The position numbers and the translations under genes are program-made. A DNA stretch of 64,000 nucleotides from positions 5,435,501-5,499,500 of the forward strand of contig NZ_CP048209.1 in the NCBI RefSeq assembly GCF_010119935.1, in the 5' to 3' direction. Origin of the DNA: Paenibacillus lycopersici. Lineage in GTDB: Bacteria; Bacillota; Bacilli; Paenibacillales; Paenibacillaceae. Below, one piece after another: positions 8,464 through 16,768 of the stretch (its first letter is position 1; the number at the start of each line of letters is the position of its first letter). The notes under the pieces are model-generated. The model was not told the origin of the DNA. It saw nothing but the letters and a program-made list of their open reading frames with translations, and did not search any database.

Positions 8464-9284
8464 GCTCTCACTCCTTCCACTGCGGGCAGCTCCTTATGTA
8501 CAGGCGGCTCCTGGGGCTTTATGTATTGCTGCAAATACGGAAAATCGCCATTATGTAAAATCGTCAGCGCGATAATATACTTGCGGTTGCGCTCGATGGT
8601 CTTGCGGGAGACGCCGATGATTTCGCAGAGCTCCTTGATCGGCAGCTTCTGCTTCGTCTCCAATTGATCGTACAGCTCGGGATCGTTCGCCAATCGGCGA
8701 CTGATTCCGATAAGCAGCTGCCTCGAATCGGAATGCTTCGGCGAAATGTCCGGCAGCTCGCCGAACGTAATGCCGTATTCTCTCAATCTGCCGTCGAACT
8801 CCGCGATTTCGAACCTGCGCGCTTCCGACTCCTGCGTCAGCGAATAGCGGTTCATCGCTTCGTTCGTTTCGATGGCGTTAACGGTCGATTCCTCTTCGTC
8901 ATCCTGATCGAATGCGCTGTAGGGCACGGAACCGTGATGCCTGCTTTCTTTTCGGACATAGTCAATAAGCCTGCGCCGGATGACCGTTTCGGCGAAGCCG
9001 AGGAACGATTTACCTGCCTGACTTGAGAATTGTCCGATCGCTTCGTCAAAAGCGGCCAGCGCGATGCTGAATTCATCCGAGCTGGCAGGATCGATATATC
9101 GCTTGCAAAATCGACTCGTCACCTTGGCGATATAAGGCTGATAAGCGTCAATGAACGCATTTCGCGACGCTTCGCCGCTGCGAATCCGCTCCACCATCTC
9201 TTCGGGAGCGATTCGGGTCTCGGGGGTGACTGCGGACGTATCATGCTTGCCGCCGAAAATTCGTTTGAACAGAACGAGTAACAA
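8460..9284 (-). CDS. sigI: RNA polymerase sigma factor SigI
   Basis: About 274 residues. Region 2 includes FCKRYIDPASSDEFSIAL and FLGFAETVIRRRLIDYVRKE; the C-terminal helix-turn-helix is KLPIKELCEIIGVSRKTIERN. This matches SigI, the heat- and envelope-stress sigma factor of Bacillus and relatives, held by the anti-sigma factor encoded immediately downstream. The frame opens with a GTG at 9299 that lacks a ribosome site. AGGTGGAG lies just inside and points to the TTG at 9284 (LLVLFKRIFGG), which is chosen here; the alternative adds five residues. Confidence 0.9.
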   Translation of the reverse strand: MLLVLFKRIFGGKHDTSAVTPETRIAPEEMVERIRSGEASRNAFIDAYQPYIAKVTSRFCKRYIDPASSDEFSIALAAFDEAIGQFSSQAGKSFLGFAETVIRRRLIDYVRKESRHHGSVPYSAFDQDDEEESTVNAIETNEAMNRYSLTQESEARRFEIAEFDGRLREYGITFGELPDISPKHSDSRQLLIGISRRLANDPELYDQLETKQKLPIKELCEIIGVSRKTIERNRKYIIALTILHNGDFPYLQQYIKPQEPPVHKELPAVEGVRA

Positions 9285-9309
9285 CCAGCTCCACCTCACA
9301 TGTACAGTA

Positions 9310-9339
9310 TTCGGGTCGACGGGTCGGCTTTGAGGGGGT
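9310..9339 (-). promoter_or_regulatory. Candidate SigI-type autoregulatory promoter
   Basis: On the minus strand ACCCCC (9334-9339) is followed 20 bp later by CGAA (9310-9313), just upstream of sigI. C-rich -35 and CGAA-like -10 elements are reported for SigI promoters and sigI is usually autoregulated. The spacing is not one I can confirm, so this is tentative. Confidence 0.35.
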
Positions 9340-9380
9340 AGACATTAGTAATTTCTCATAAACATGCAGGCCGTGCGCAA

Positions 9381-9409
9381 AATAAAAAAGCCCCCTTCGT
9401 CAGGAGGCT
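9381..9409 (-). terminator. Terminator after the Cys-rich hypothetical gene
   Basis: AGCCCCCT / AGGAGGCT arms (9389-9396, 9402-9409, one mismatch) followed by a T-rich run on the minus strand. Confidence 0.75.
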
Positions 9410-9417
9410 CACTGCCG

Positions 9418-9843
9418 CTAGCAATATCCTTCAGAGGTTCTGCGCTGCTTAAGCTTATTGCGCCGCTGATTCAGCACGCCGAGCCGTTTCTTCAATTCTC
9501 CAAGCCAGCTTTCGTCGCCGATCTGCTTCGCGAAGCAAAGCAAATCAAGCGCCATGTCGATTTGACTGCTGACGACTTCCATCGGATCTTCGTTCTCGTT
9601 ATTGACGCAATTCTCGAACAGCTCTTTGTCTTCCTGCTCGACGTATTCGATGAAGTCGACCTCGGAAGCGCCGTCGCCATGCGCGTATTCCGCCAGAATT
9701 TCGTATTCGTTCTCGATTAAATAATGGATTTCGACGCGATGACATACCGGACAGAACAGAATAGGGACATTGTGAATATGAGTACGAAAATGCTTCAACG
9801 TGCCATTCGTGCCAATCATGCTGGCACCGCAGCAAAAGCTCAT
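9418..9843 (-). CDS. Conserved hypothetical protein with Cys pairs
   Basis: 141 residues, start ATG at 9843 with a GGAGGGAGT ribosome site. It opens MSFCCGASMIGTNG and has CPVCH at 32-36, so a zinc site using the N-terminal CC and the CPVC pair is plausible. The middle is acidic (EVDFIEYVEQEDKELFENC) and the tail basic (LNQRRNKLKQRR). No membrane segment or signal peptide. I do not recognise the family's function. It stands alone between sigI and the peroxiredoxin gene with its own terminator. Confidence 0.7.
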   Translation of the reverse strand: MSFCCGASMIGTNGTLKHFRTHIHNVPILFCPVCHRVEIHYLIENEYEILAEYAHGDGASEVDFIEYVEQEDKELFENCVNNENEDPMEVVSSQIDMALDLLCFAKQIGDESWLGELKKRLGVLNQRRNKLKQRRTSEGYC

Positions 9844-9989
9844 GCGGACTCCCTCCTTAACTGCATTACCTCAATCGAACGCATCTTGAAACATGATTTA
9901 ACTTATTCGTCCCGAGATGGCAAAATTCCTGCTTGCGCGCGGCTTGGACCGACGCCGAATGTTTCCAGGACCCGCGGAAAATAGGAAGA

Positions 9990-10020
9990 AAGCCCGAGGT
10001 CTGCTTGAGACCCCGGGCTT
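9990..10020 (-). terminator. Terminator after the peroxiredoxin gene
   Basis: AAGCCCGAGGTCT and its near-perfect complement (9990-10002, 10008-10020) close a 5-nt loop. A T-rich stretch follows on the minus strand, 20 bp past the stop. Confidence 0.8.
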
Positions 10021-10041
10021 CCGCCGTTCGTGGAACGATGC

Positions 10042-10590
10042 TTATTTTGCAACCAGGTGCTTGTCGCCCGGTTTCCAGTTGATCGGGCACAGGCCGCCGG
10101 ATTGCAGAGCTTGCAATACGCGGAGCGTTTCTTCAACGGAACGGCCAACGTCGTTGTGGTTAACGACTTGGTACTTCACTTCGCCTTCCGGATTGATGAT
10201 GAACAGGCCGCGCAGCGCAACGCCCTCTTCTTCAATCAGAACGCCGTAGTCGCGAGCGACTTTCTTCGTGATGTCGGCTGCGAGCGGGAAGCTCAGCTGG
10301 CCAAGGCCGTTATCGTTGACAGGCGTGTTGATCCAAGCGCGGTGGCTGTGTTTGCTGTCTACGCTGACGCCGAGGATTTCGGTGTCCAGTTTCGAGAACT
10401 GTTCAGCTGCAGCGCTGAGCGCCGTAATTTCCGTTGGGCATACGAATGTGAAGTCCAAAGGATAGAAGAAAAGGACGAGCCATTTGCCTTTGTAATCGGA
10501 AAGAGCTGCCGTGCTGAAATCTTGACCATTGCCAGTTACGGTCTCCATCGAGAAATCGGGAGCCGGACGGCCTACCAAACGATCTGCCAT
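10042..10590 (-). CDS. ykuU: Typical 2-Cys peroxiredoxin (YkuU/AhpC type)
   Basis: 182 residues. The peroxidatic site is PLDFTFVCPTE with Cys51; the resolving Cys168 lies in GGLCPINWKPG. The pattern, length and end match Bacillus YkuU. It reduces hydrogen peroxide and organic peroxides using thiol donors in the cytoplasm. The C-terminal tail is short and lacks the YF motif that makes some peroxiredoxins sensitive to over-oxidation. Ribosome site AGGAGG. It is a single-gene unit with a strong promoter at 10660-10688, a possible PerR box overlapping the -10, and a terminator downstream. Confidence 0.93.
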   Translation of the reverse strand: MADRLVGRPAPDFSMETVTGNGQDFSTAALSDYKGKWLVLFFYPLDFTFVCPTEITALSAAAEQFSKLDTEILGVSVDSKHSHRAWINTPVNDNGLGQLSFPLAADITKKVARDYGVLIEEEGVALRGLFIINPEGEVKYQVVNHNDVGRSVEETLRVLQALQSGGLCPINWKPGDKHLVAK

Positions 10591-10654
10591 GCAAAAAACC
10601 TCCTAAAGTTTGAATGATATGGGGTGAAAATCAAGCCTCTAATGTTGACTACGT

Positions 10655-10688
10655 TTAGAATAATACCAACTCTTTGGAACGAAGTCAA
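10655..10688 (-). promoter_or_regulatory. Sigma-A promoter with possible PerR box
   Basis: Minus strand: TTGACT (10683-10688), 17-bp spacer, TATTAT (10660-10665). A 15-bp stretch at 10655-10669 overlapping the -10 matches the PerR consensus TTATAATNATTATAA at 10 of 14 informative positions. The promoter is convincing; the box is tentative. Confidence 0.65.
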
Positions 10689-10723
10689 TATTGAAATTAT
10701 TACTTATTTGTAGTTATTCTAAA

Positions 10724-11803
10724 TTATTTCTTCATTGCGGCAACGATCAGATCGCCCATTGCCGTCGTACCGATCGCCTTGCTCTTGTCGACGGCGATAT
10801 CGCCCGTGCGGTGACCTGCGTCCAGCACGGATTTGACCGCGTCCTCGATGCATTGCGCCGCTTCGGCGTAGCCGAACGTCAGACGGAACATGAGCGCAAC
10901 GGACAGGATCGTCGCGATCGGGTTGGAGATGCCTTGTCCTGCGATGTCCGGAGCGGAGCCGTGCACCGGCTCGTACAGGCCGAAGCTGCCTTCGCCAAGG
11001 GAAGCGGACGAGAGCATGCCGATGGAGCCGGTAAGCATAGCCGCTTCGTCGCTGATGATGTCGCCGAACATGTTCTCCGTCACGATAACGTCGAAGCTTG
11101 CCGGACGGCGAAGCAGCTGCATCGCGCAGTTGTCGACGAGTACGTGCTCGAGTTCAACGTCCGGATACTCGACGGCGATCCGGTTGACGACTTCGCGCCA
11201 CAAGCGGGACGTTTCCAGCACGTTCGCCTTGTCGACGGAAGCGAGCTTCTTGCGGCGGGTGCGCGCGATTTCGAAGCCTTGACGCGCGATGCGCTCGACT
11301 TCGACTACGTTGTAGACGCAAGTATCGACGGCTTCTTCGCCGTTCGCCCCCTCGCGGCGGAACTTCTCGCCGAAGTAGATGCCGCCCGTCAATTCGCGCA
11401 CGACGATCAAGTCCGTGCCTTCAAGCACCTCGGGCTTCAGCGTGGACGCCTCTTTCAGGCAGTCGAACACGTTCGCCGGACGGATGTTGGAGAACAGGCC
11501 CAGCGCTTTGCGAATGCCGAGCAAGCCGGTTTCGGGACGAAGCTCCTTCGGATTGTTGTCCCATTTCGGACCGCCGACCGCGCCGAGAAGCACGGCGTCT
11601 GCGTTCTTGCAGATATCGAGCGTTTCTTGCGGAAGCGGCGTGCCTTTCTCGTCGATCGCGATGCCGCCGAACAGGCCATGCTCCGTCTCGAATTGGTAAC
11701 CGAACAATTCTTCCGTTTTCTTCAATACTTTCAGCGCTTCGCCGACAACCTCGGGGCCGATGCCGTCGCCGGCGATGACGGCGATTTTCTTCACGTCTGC
11801 CAT
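10724..11803 (-). CDS. leuB: 3-isopropylmalate dehydrogenase
   Basis: 359 residues beginning with the dehydrogenase motif [24 protein letters not shown], the substrate-binding [11 protein letters not shown] region and the C-terminal [14 protein letters not shown] signature are all present. The enzyme oxidises and decarboxylates 3-isopropylmalate in leucine synthesis. Ribosome site GGAGAGG with an ATG at 11803. It is separated by about 5.8 kb from the ilvB-ilvN-ilvC operon on the same strand. No leuA, leuC or leuD is in the window, so the ilv-leu cluster seems split here. No hairpin follows the stop; the peroxiredoxin promoter begins about 35 bp downstream. Confidence 0.96.
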   Translation of the reverse strand: MADVKKIAVIAGDGIGPEVVGEALKVLKKTEELFGYQFETEHGLFGGIAIDEKGTPLPQETLDICKNADAVLLGAVGGPKWDNNPKELRPETGLLGIRKALGLFSNIRPANVFDCLKEASTLKPEVLEGTDLIVVRELTGGIYFGEKFRREGANGEEAVDTCVYNVVEVERIARQGFEIARTRRKKLASVDKANVLETSRLWREVVNRIAVEYPDVELEHVLVDNCAMQLLRRPASFDVIVTENMFGDIISDEAAMLTGSIGMLSSASLGEGSFGLYEPVHGSAPDIAGQGISNPIATILSVALMFRLTFGYAEAAQCIEDAVKSVLDAGHRTGDIAVDKSKAIGTTAMGDLIVAAMKK

Positions 11804-11985
11804 GGATAATGCCTCTCCTTTATGCAGGACTCGATCTTGCGTCCTTTGATTATGATTCTCAGTCTAACCATAGTTGTACCACAAGAACGCCATAAAGACA
11901 AAGATATGAAAGCTATGACTTTTATAGGCTTCATATATAAGATGACGATAAACGGCTTATAATGGCTGGGATATCAGGTAAAGCG

Positions 11986-13713
11986 CTATGGCGTAGCTCC
12001 GTTCGCCGGATCCTCCTCCGCGGCACTCGCCGGAGTCGCCGATGCAGCCTGTCGTTCCGGCGAATTCGCGTCGTCGGTCCGCTCGCCCGGACTCGTCACG
12101 GCGGCGCCTCCGGAATCCGCTCCGGCGCTATTCTGTTCGCGGTTCCGCCAGCGCCGATCGATCAGCGTGATGCCGAAGCAGATCAAGCCGAGCGCGGCGA
12201 AGGCGATGATTTTGTAGAGCGTATCCTCGCCGGACAGATCGAACAGCAGCGTCTTCGCGGCAACGACGGCAAGCACGGCGGAGCCGAACCAGCGGAACAG
12301 CCGCCCTCTGCTGTACCCGCCCCATGCGAACAGCAGCAGCGCGTAGACGCCCCATGTAACGGACAGCATAAGCATCGGACCGTCCGCCCAGACGTAAGCG
12401 TCGCTGGCGTTCATGATCTGGACCGTCAGCAGTCCGCCCACGATCAGATGCGAGAGCAGGGCATAGATGTGGCCGATGACGATATTGTCCGACTCGGGAC
12501 GTATGCGGTCGAACCGAATGGTTCTCGCGAAACCGAACCCGATCGCCGCGAGCAGCATCCATGCTGCCGCTCCGCCGTTCAAGAACGGCACGTACACGTC
12601 AAACCAGTTGATTGGCGGTACGTCCCAGGCGGTCGCGAACCAGTAGATGACCGTGAACAGCCAGATCAGCGATGCGGCCGCCTTCATGAGATCGGAGCGC
12701 ACCTTCATGCCGACGGCCGCGGCCAGCGCGGCAACGACCGACCAGACGCACGCGCCGATAACGGGGCGGTACTCCGATCCGCCGCCGAGCTCGGCGAGAC
12801 CGATCAGGAACATGAACGCTCCGAACAGCAGATGCGAATAGACGGCCGTTCGAGCCTGATTGCCTTGCTTGCGGTGCTTCCCAATACGCGCGACCGCCGC
12901 GCTCATCGCCATATACAGCATGCCGACCGCCAGCAAAAGCATCGTCACGGCATGCCCGCTGCCGAGCAGCGCGGGCGCCCATAGGCAGAAGATGACCGTA
13001 TTCGCGAAGCCTGCCGTCATATTCCAGCCCGCGAACCCGCATTTCTCCCGCCAGGCGGCGGCGAAGAACGCCAGTGCGTAGAAGGCGAACGCCGCCAGCG
13101 CGTAACCGGCCGGCTTCGTCAGCCAGCCGCTGTCCGGATGCGAGAAGTTCATATAATACACGGCGTACAAGATCCATGTGGCGGCGAATGCGCCGATTCT
13201 CGGCTCCAGCCATGATTTCGCGATGCCGATGGCGAAGTACGCGGCATTGACGACCAGCAGATACAGGAAGAGCGGGAAGACATGATCCGCTTCCGGCTGC
13301 AGAACGAACGGCGCAAGCAGCGCGCCGCCGAGACCGAGACCGAGCAGAAGGCGGAAATTGCGCCTGTATGCAAATGCCGTCAATGCGGCGGTCATCGCCG
13401 TCATGACGATGAATACGGTCAGCGGCTCCCAGACCGCTTCATATACGCCGGCGTACATGCCGGTCGTGTACCAGATCGCCGCGCCAAGTCCCGTCGCAAT
13501 CTCTCCGAGACGGCTGCGGGCCGCTTCGGGACGGCGGACGGCATTCAGCCCCGCCGCGACGGCAGCCCCTCCTGCCAGCAGCCCGATTCCCAATTTCATC
13601 GGCAGCGTGATCAGGCCTTGATCGATCGTGTACTTGAACAAGGTGGCGAGCGCCGCCAGCAGGAATAAGACGCCGATGAGCGTCGTCCAGTGTCTCTTCC
13701 ATAAATCGTTCAT
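11986..13713 (-). CDS. DUF2339-type polytopic membrane protein
   Basis: 575 residues made almost entirely of hydrophobic helices (at least 15), with short polar loops and a hydrophilic Ser/Ala/Glu/Pro-rich tail from about residue 530. The pattern, including LGEIATGLGAAIWYTTGMYA and KTLLFDLSGEDTLYK near the end, fits DUF2339 membrane proteins of unknown function. Ribosome site GGGGGG lies upstream of the ATG. Downstream there is about 180 bp before leuB; upstream is a repeat-rich gap. The role is unknown. Confidence 0.75.
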   Translation of the reverse strand: MNDLWKRHWTTLIGVLFLLAALATLFKYTIDQGLITLPMKLGIGLLAGGAAVAAGLNAVRRPEAARSRLGEIATGLGAAIWYTTGMYAGVYEAVWEPLTVFIVMTAMTAALTAFAYRRNFRLLLGLGLGGALLAPFVLQPEADHVFPLFLYLLVVNAAYFAIGIAKSWLEPRIGAFAATWILYAVYYMNFSHPDSGWLTKPAGYALAAFAFYALAFFAAAWREKCGFAGWNMTAGFANTVIFCLWAPALLGSGHAVTMLLLAVGMLYMAMSAAVARIGKHRKQGNQARTAVYSHLLFGAFMFLIGLAELGGGSEYRPVIGACVWSVVAALAAAVGMKVRSDLMKAAASLIWLFTVIYWFATAWDVPPINWFDVYVPFLNGGAAAWMLLAAIGFGFARTIRFDRIRPESDNIVIGHIYALLSHLIVGGLLTVQIMNASDAYVWADGPMLMLSVTWGVYALLLFAWGGYSRGRLFRWFGSAVLAVVAAKTLLFDLSGEDTLYKIIAFAALGLICFGITLIDRRWRNREQNSAGADSGGAAVTSPGERTDDANSPERQAASATPASAAEEDPANGATP

Positions 13714-13833
13714 AACCGGTACCCCCCGTTTGGGATGAAGTATTAGGATGTGCTCCTTACTTCACATTGTAGGGGGCTCCGGCTGCCTCCATAAGTACCA
13801 ACTTTCTCTGGTACCTCCGGGGGGCGTTCCGGC

Positions 13834-13985
13834 TGCGCCGGTTGCCTGGACGCGCTGAACGGCGCCGGCTGCGTCGGTTCCCTGGCCGCGCTGAACGGCA
13901 CCGGCTGCGTCGGTTCCCTGGCCGCGCTGAACGGCGCCGGCTGCGTCGGTTCCCTGGCCGCGCTGAACGGCGCCGGCTGCGCTGA
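13834..13985. repeat. 36-bp tandem repeat (about four copies)
   Basis: Three full 36-bp units beginning CGCTGAACGGC, with single-base differences, flanked by partial units. On the minus strand they read as repeats of PAPFSAAREPTQ. They lie between DUF2339 and the response-regulator gene. Confidence 0.85.
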
Positions 13986-14096
13986 ATGCGCTTGACACTG
14001 CGATTGCATAGCGGATGCGCCGCCGTACGTGGAGAGACGGTCTTGCCGGAAGCGGCGTGTCCGGTCTTGCCGTTGCCTTCATGCCGGCCGCTTGCA

Positions 14097-14245
14097 GCGT
14101 GCCGGTCTTGTCGGTCGCATGCAGCGGTCCGAATTTGTCGGACATACCGGCGGCATGCGGCGTGCCGGTCCTGCCGGCCGCATGCAGCGATCTGGACTTG
14201 CCGGACATGCCGGCGGCATGCGGCGTGCCGGTCTTGCCGGGCGGC
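14097..14245. repeat. 63-bp tandem repeat
   Basis: GCGTGCCGGTC recurs at 14097, 14160 and 14223, exactly 63 bp apart, with strongly similar sequence between. On the minus strand the units read HAAGRTGTP and GMSGK-like. Period 63 and the neighbouring period 36 are both multiples of three, but no ribosome site or convincing start is found, so this is listed as a repeat and not as a gene. Confidence 0.75.
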
Positions 14246-14302
14246 TCGGTCATGCCGGGCATGACGGCGGAACGGTGCAAACAGGACGAACGGACAGGGC
14301 CG

Positions 14303-14971
14303 TCAAAACAAATCGTGGTTCTTCGCTTTCTGCGCCGCTTCCTTGCTGCTCTTCCCACCGATTTTGCGCAATATATTGCCCACGTGATTTTTCACGGTGC
14401 GGAGCGACAGGAAGGACTTCTCGGCGATCTGCGTCTGGCTGTAGCCTTCGTGAATCATGGCCAGCAGCTGCACTTCCGAAGGCGTCAGCATGCGCTTGAA
14501 CCGGTCGTTCTCGTAGTCGCGCTCCAGCTTCTTCAACCGGCGGAACTCCTCCAGCATCTGCCTGGCCGCGTAAGCGTCGATCGCGGATCGGTCCGCGGCC
14601 GCCTGCCGGATCGCTGCCGGAATGGAAGCGTAATCCGATTTCACGAGGTAGTTGACCGCGCCGGCCTTGAACGCTTCCGCGACGAACACCTTGTCCTCCA
14701 TGGACGTGAGCATGATAACGCGGGCTTGCGTCGCGGCGCACAGCTCGCCGGCAAGCTTCAGCCCTTCCGGGCTGTCGGCCATCATAATGTCGAGCAGGAC
14801 GACATCAGGCCTGCATGCGGCAGCAAGCGGGAGCACGGCCGCCGGATCGTCCGTGTCTCCGGCCACGAGCAAGTCCGGCTCTCCGCCCAGGTAAGACGCC
14901 AGCCCCCGGCGCCAATCCGGATCGTCCTCGACAAGCAGTATGCGAATAAGCTGCCTCGGTTGAGCTTCCAT
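14303..14971 (-). CDS. NarL/LuxR-family response regulator
   Basis: 222 residues. The receiver domain begins IRILLVEDDPDWR, with the phospho-acceptor Asp in PDVVLLDIMM and a Lys in YLVKSDY. The C-terminal HTH is LTPSEVQLLAMIHEG followed by TQIAEKSFLSLRTVKNH. The open frame extends upstream, but the ATG at 14971 has a perfect AAGGAGG 6 nt away. It starts 11 bp after the kinase stop, so the pair is an operon. Target genes are unknown. Confidence 0.93.
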   Translation of the reverse strand: MEAQPRQLIRILLVEDDPDWRRGLASYLGGEPDLLVAGDTDDPAAVLPLAAACRPDVVLLDIMMADSPEGLKLAGELCAATQARVIMLTSMEDKVFVAEAFKAGAVNYLVKSDYASIPAAIRQAAADRSAIDAYAARQMLEEFRRLKKLERDYENDRFKRMLTPSEVQLLAMIHEGYSQTQIAEKSFLSLRTVKNHVGNILRKIGGKSSKEAAQKAKNHDLF

Positions 14972-14982
14972 CCTCTGCCTCC

Positions 14983-16347
14983 TTATAGCTTGCGCAAGCT
15001 GCGCTTGGTTAACTTTCGAAAATGGAACCGCACCGTCGTGCCTGCTCCCGGCTCGCTGCTGATGCGAAGCTCCCCGCCCTGACGGCTCATGAGCTGATAG
15101 CAATACGCCAGTCCGAGCCCGAAATTCATCGCTTTGCCGCTCTTGGTCGTGAAGAACGGCTCCGTCACTTTGCGCAGATGCGCCTTGGCGATCCCCGTTC
15201 CCGTATCGCGGATTTCGATCGTGCCGCCATGCCTGCCGGCAAGGACGGACACGGTCAATTGGCCGCCGTCCGGCATCGCGTCGATCGCGTTCTGCAGCAC
15301 GTTATGAATCGCTTCTTTCGTCTGTTCGGGATCGGTCAAGGCCGACGCCTCCTCATCCAGCTGCTCCCGAATCGCGATCCGCTTGTCGGCCGCCTGGGCG
15401 GCAATCGCCGCCAGCTGGCTCCTCACCAATGGGGCAAGCGATGCCTCCTGCGGCTGAAGCCGAAGCTCTTGCGTCCGTTCATGAACGCTGCGAATCATCG
15501 TTTCGATATGAAGCGCCGCAGTGTGAACGACGTTCAAATCCGTACGAAGCTCCGTCCGCTCTCCCGCTTCGCGCGCCATTTTGTCGGCGAACAGTTTGAT
15601 TTTGCCGATGTCGTTCTTGATGGCATGGTTCAGCATGGCGGTTCCGCTCGTGATCGCCCGCAAGGAATAGTCGAGCTGGCGCTTCTCGATCAGCAGCTGC
15701 ACCCCCAGGAAGCCGAAATTAAACAGCGAGAAAAGGAAGATGACGAATGCAAAAGCGATCGGCCACACGTTATACACCCACAGGCGGTACAAGCCGAACA
15801 GCGGCAGCGCATAATTCATCGTCAGCGCGACGAGCACGGCCGGCAGCACGGCAAGCAGCAGCAAGGCATGCGCGCGGCGCTCCGCCGGATGCATGAAGCG
15901 CTTGGCTGCCAGCAGCACGATCCCGGCCGCGCAATAGGGCAGCGCCCAGACGGCAAGCAGCCCGTAATGAACCGGGTAGTCCTCCGCCAGCGGAAGCAGC
16001 AGCATGCCGAGCGGCGGCACAAGCGCCGCAACGGGGATCCACCGGTAGACGCCGCCCGGCAGCAGATCCCGGTTATACGAAGCACCGAAGCACAGGAAGC
16101 CGTAGGGCAGCCCGTAATAGCTGCACAACGAGCAGGCGCGCTGCACGATGCGAAGCGTCCCTTCCCCTGCGGCGTCGATATTTCCGTTCCAGAGCATGCC
16201 GGCGATCCATCCCTCCAGCACGGAAGCAAGCGCCCCCGTCCCGCCGCAAAAAGCGACCAGGCTCAGCCAGCGCACCGCCGAAGCCCGCCGGTTGGCGATG
16301 AGCAATAGTCCAGAAGCCACCCATAGCACGATCCACGCAAACAGCAT
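14983..16347 (-). CDS. Membrane histidine kinase, partner of the NarL-type regulator
   Basis: 454 residues from the ATG at 16347, which has GGGGAG 8 nt upstream; the frame opens earlier but the added part looks non-coding. The N-terminal 230 residues form about eight membrane helices. The phospho-acceptor His lies in LNHAIKNDIGKIKLF. The ATPase domain has NVLQNAIDAMPDG, RDTGTGI and NFGLGLAYC. The large membrane sensor suggests detection of a membrane-associated or hydrophobic signal, which is inference. The leader contains a perfect 21-bp palindrome just after the -10 element. Confidence 0.9.
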   Translation of the reverse strand: MLFAWIVLWVASGLLLIANRRASAVRWLSLVAFCGGTGALASVLEGWIAGMLWNGNIDAAGEGTLRIVQRACSLCSYYGLPYGFLCFGASYNRDLLPGGVYRWIPVAALVPPLGMLLLPLAEDYPVHYGLLAVWALPYCAAGIVLLAAKRFMHPAERRAHALLLLAVLPAVLVALTMNYALPLFGLYRLWVYNVWPIAFAFVIFLFSLFNFGFLGVQLLIEKRQLDYSLRAITSGTAMLNHAIKNDIGKIKLFADKMAREAGERTELRTDLNVVHTAALHIETMIRSVHERTQELRLQPQEASLAPLVRSQLAAIAAQAADKRIAIREQLDEEASALTDPEQTKEAIHNVLQNAIDAMPDGGQLTVSVLAGRHGGTIEIRDTGTGIAKAHLRKVTEPFFTTKSGKAMNFGLGLAYCYQLMSRQGGELRISSEPGAGTTVRFHFRKLTKRSLRKL

Positions 16348-16364
16348 TCCAGCGGCTCCCCTGT

Positions 16365-16385
16365 CGACAATTGGTCCAATTGTCG
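16365..16385. promoter_or_regulatory. 21-bp perfect palindrome, candidate operator
   Basis: Arms CGACAATTGG and CCAATTGTCG flank one central base. On the minus strand it begins 10 bp downstream of a TATACT -10 element (16396-16401) and ends before the GGGGAG ribosome site. This position would block transcription initiation when bound. Confidence 0.7.
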
Positions 16386-16395
16386 GATTTTCTTT

Positions 16396-16401
16396 AGTAT
16401 A
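16396..16401 (-). promoter_or_regulatory. Candidate -10 element of the kinase/regulator operon
   Basis: TATACT on the minus strand, about 50 bp upstream of the kinase start. No good -35 hexamer lies 16-18 bp upstream, so an activator may be needed. Confidence 0.4.
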
Positions 16402-16628
16402 CCACGGCCAACCAGGACCGGGGCGGGAATTGCGGGCGGCGCGCATTACGCATGCGAGCCGGTGCCGAAGGCAAACTTTACCCTGTACCGCCAAGCCGAA
16501 TGACAGGCTGCTTTGAAATTCCTGACTCGATAGCTTTTTCATCGTCGGGAAGCGGCGATGGTTGCGAATTTCTTCCGTTCGGCAGCTTGGCCGATTTCGC
16601 GAAGAGTTAAGAGGGAGCGCTCGTAACC

Positions 16629-16717
16629 GAGGCGAAAAGCTTCCTTCGGGAAGGATTTTCGGGGGAATCGCCCGTTACCGAGGCGAAAAGATTCCTTCGG
16701 GAAGGAATTTCGGGGCA
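16629..16717. repeat. Two 51-bp hairpin units, left of the 52-bp array
   Basis: GAGGCGAAAAG begins at 16629 and again at 16680 (51 bp apart). Each is followed by a CTTCC-TTCG-GGAAG type hairpin. A diverged pair with the same elements (GGGAAG at 17323 and 17373) lies on the other side of the 52-bp array. Confidence 0.7.
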
Positions 16718-16768
16718 GTAGCCTTGCAAAGAACCTTACACACTTGCCTCAGAATGACGAAAAGTCGA

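Noticed and set aside
10655-10669. Firm PerR site
   Set aside because: Only 10 of 14 consensus positions match, so it is kept as a tentative overlap with the promoter and not listed as an operator of its own.
13762-14358. 198-residue minus-strand frame over the 36- and 63-bp repeats
   Set aside because: It starts inside the response-regulator gene, has no ribosome site after that gene's stop, and the same region is open on the plus strand because of high GC.
14015-15082. 355-residue plus-strand frame
   Set aside because: Antisense to the response-regulator gene, which has perfect family motifs and an AAGGAGG site; the frame is a GC-rich shadow.
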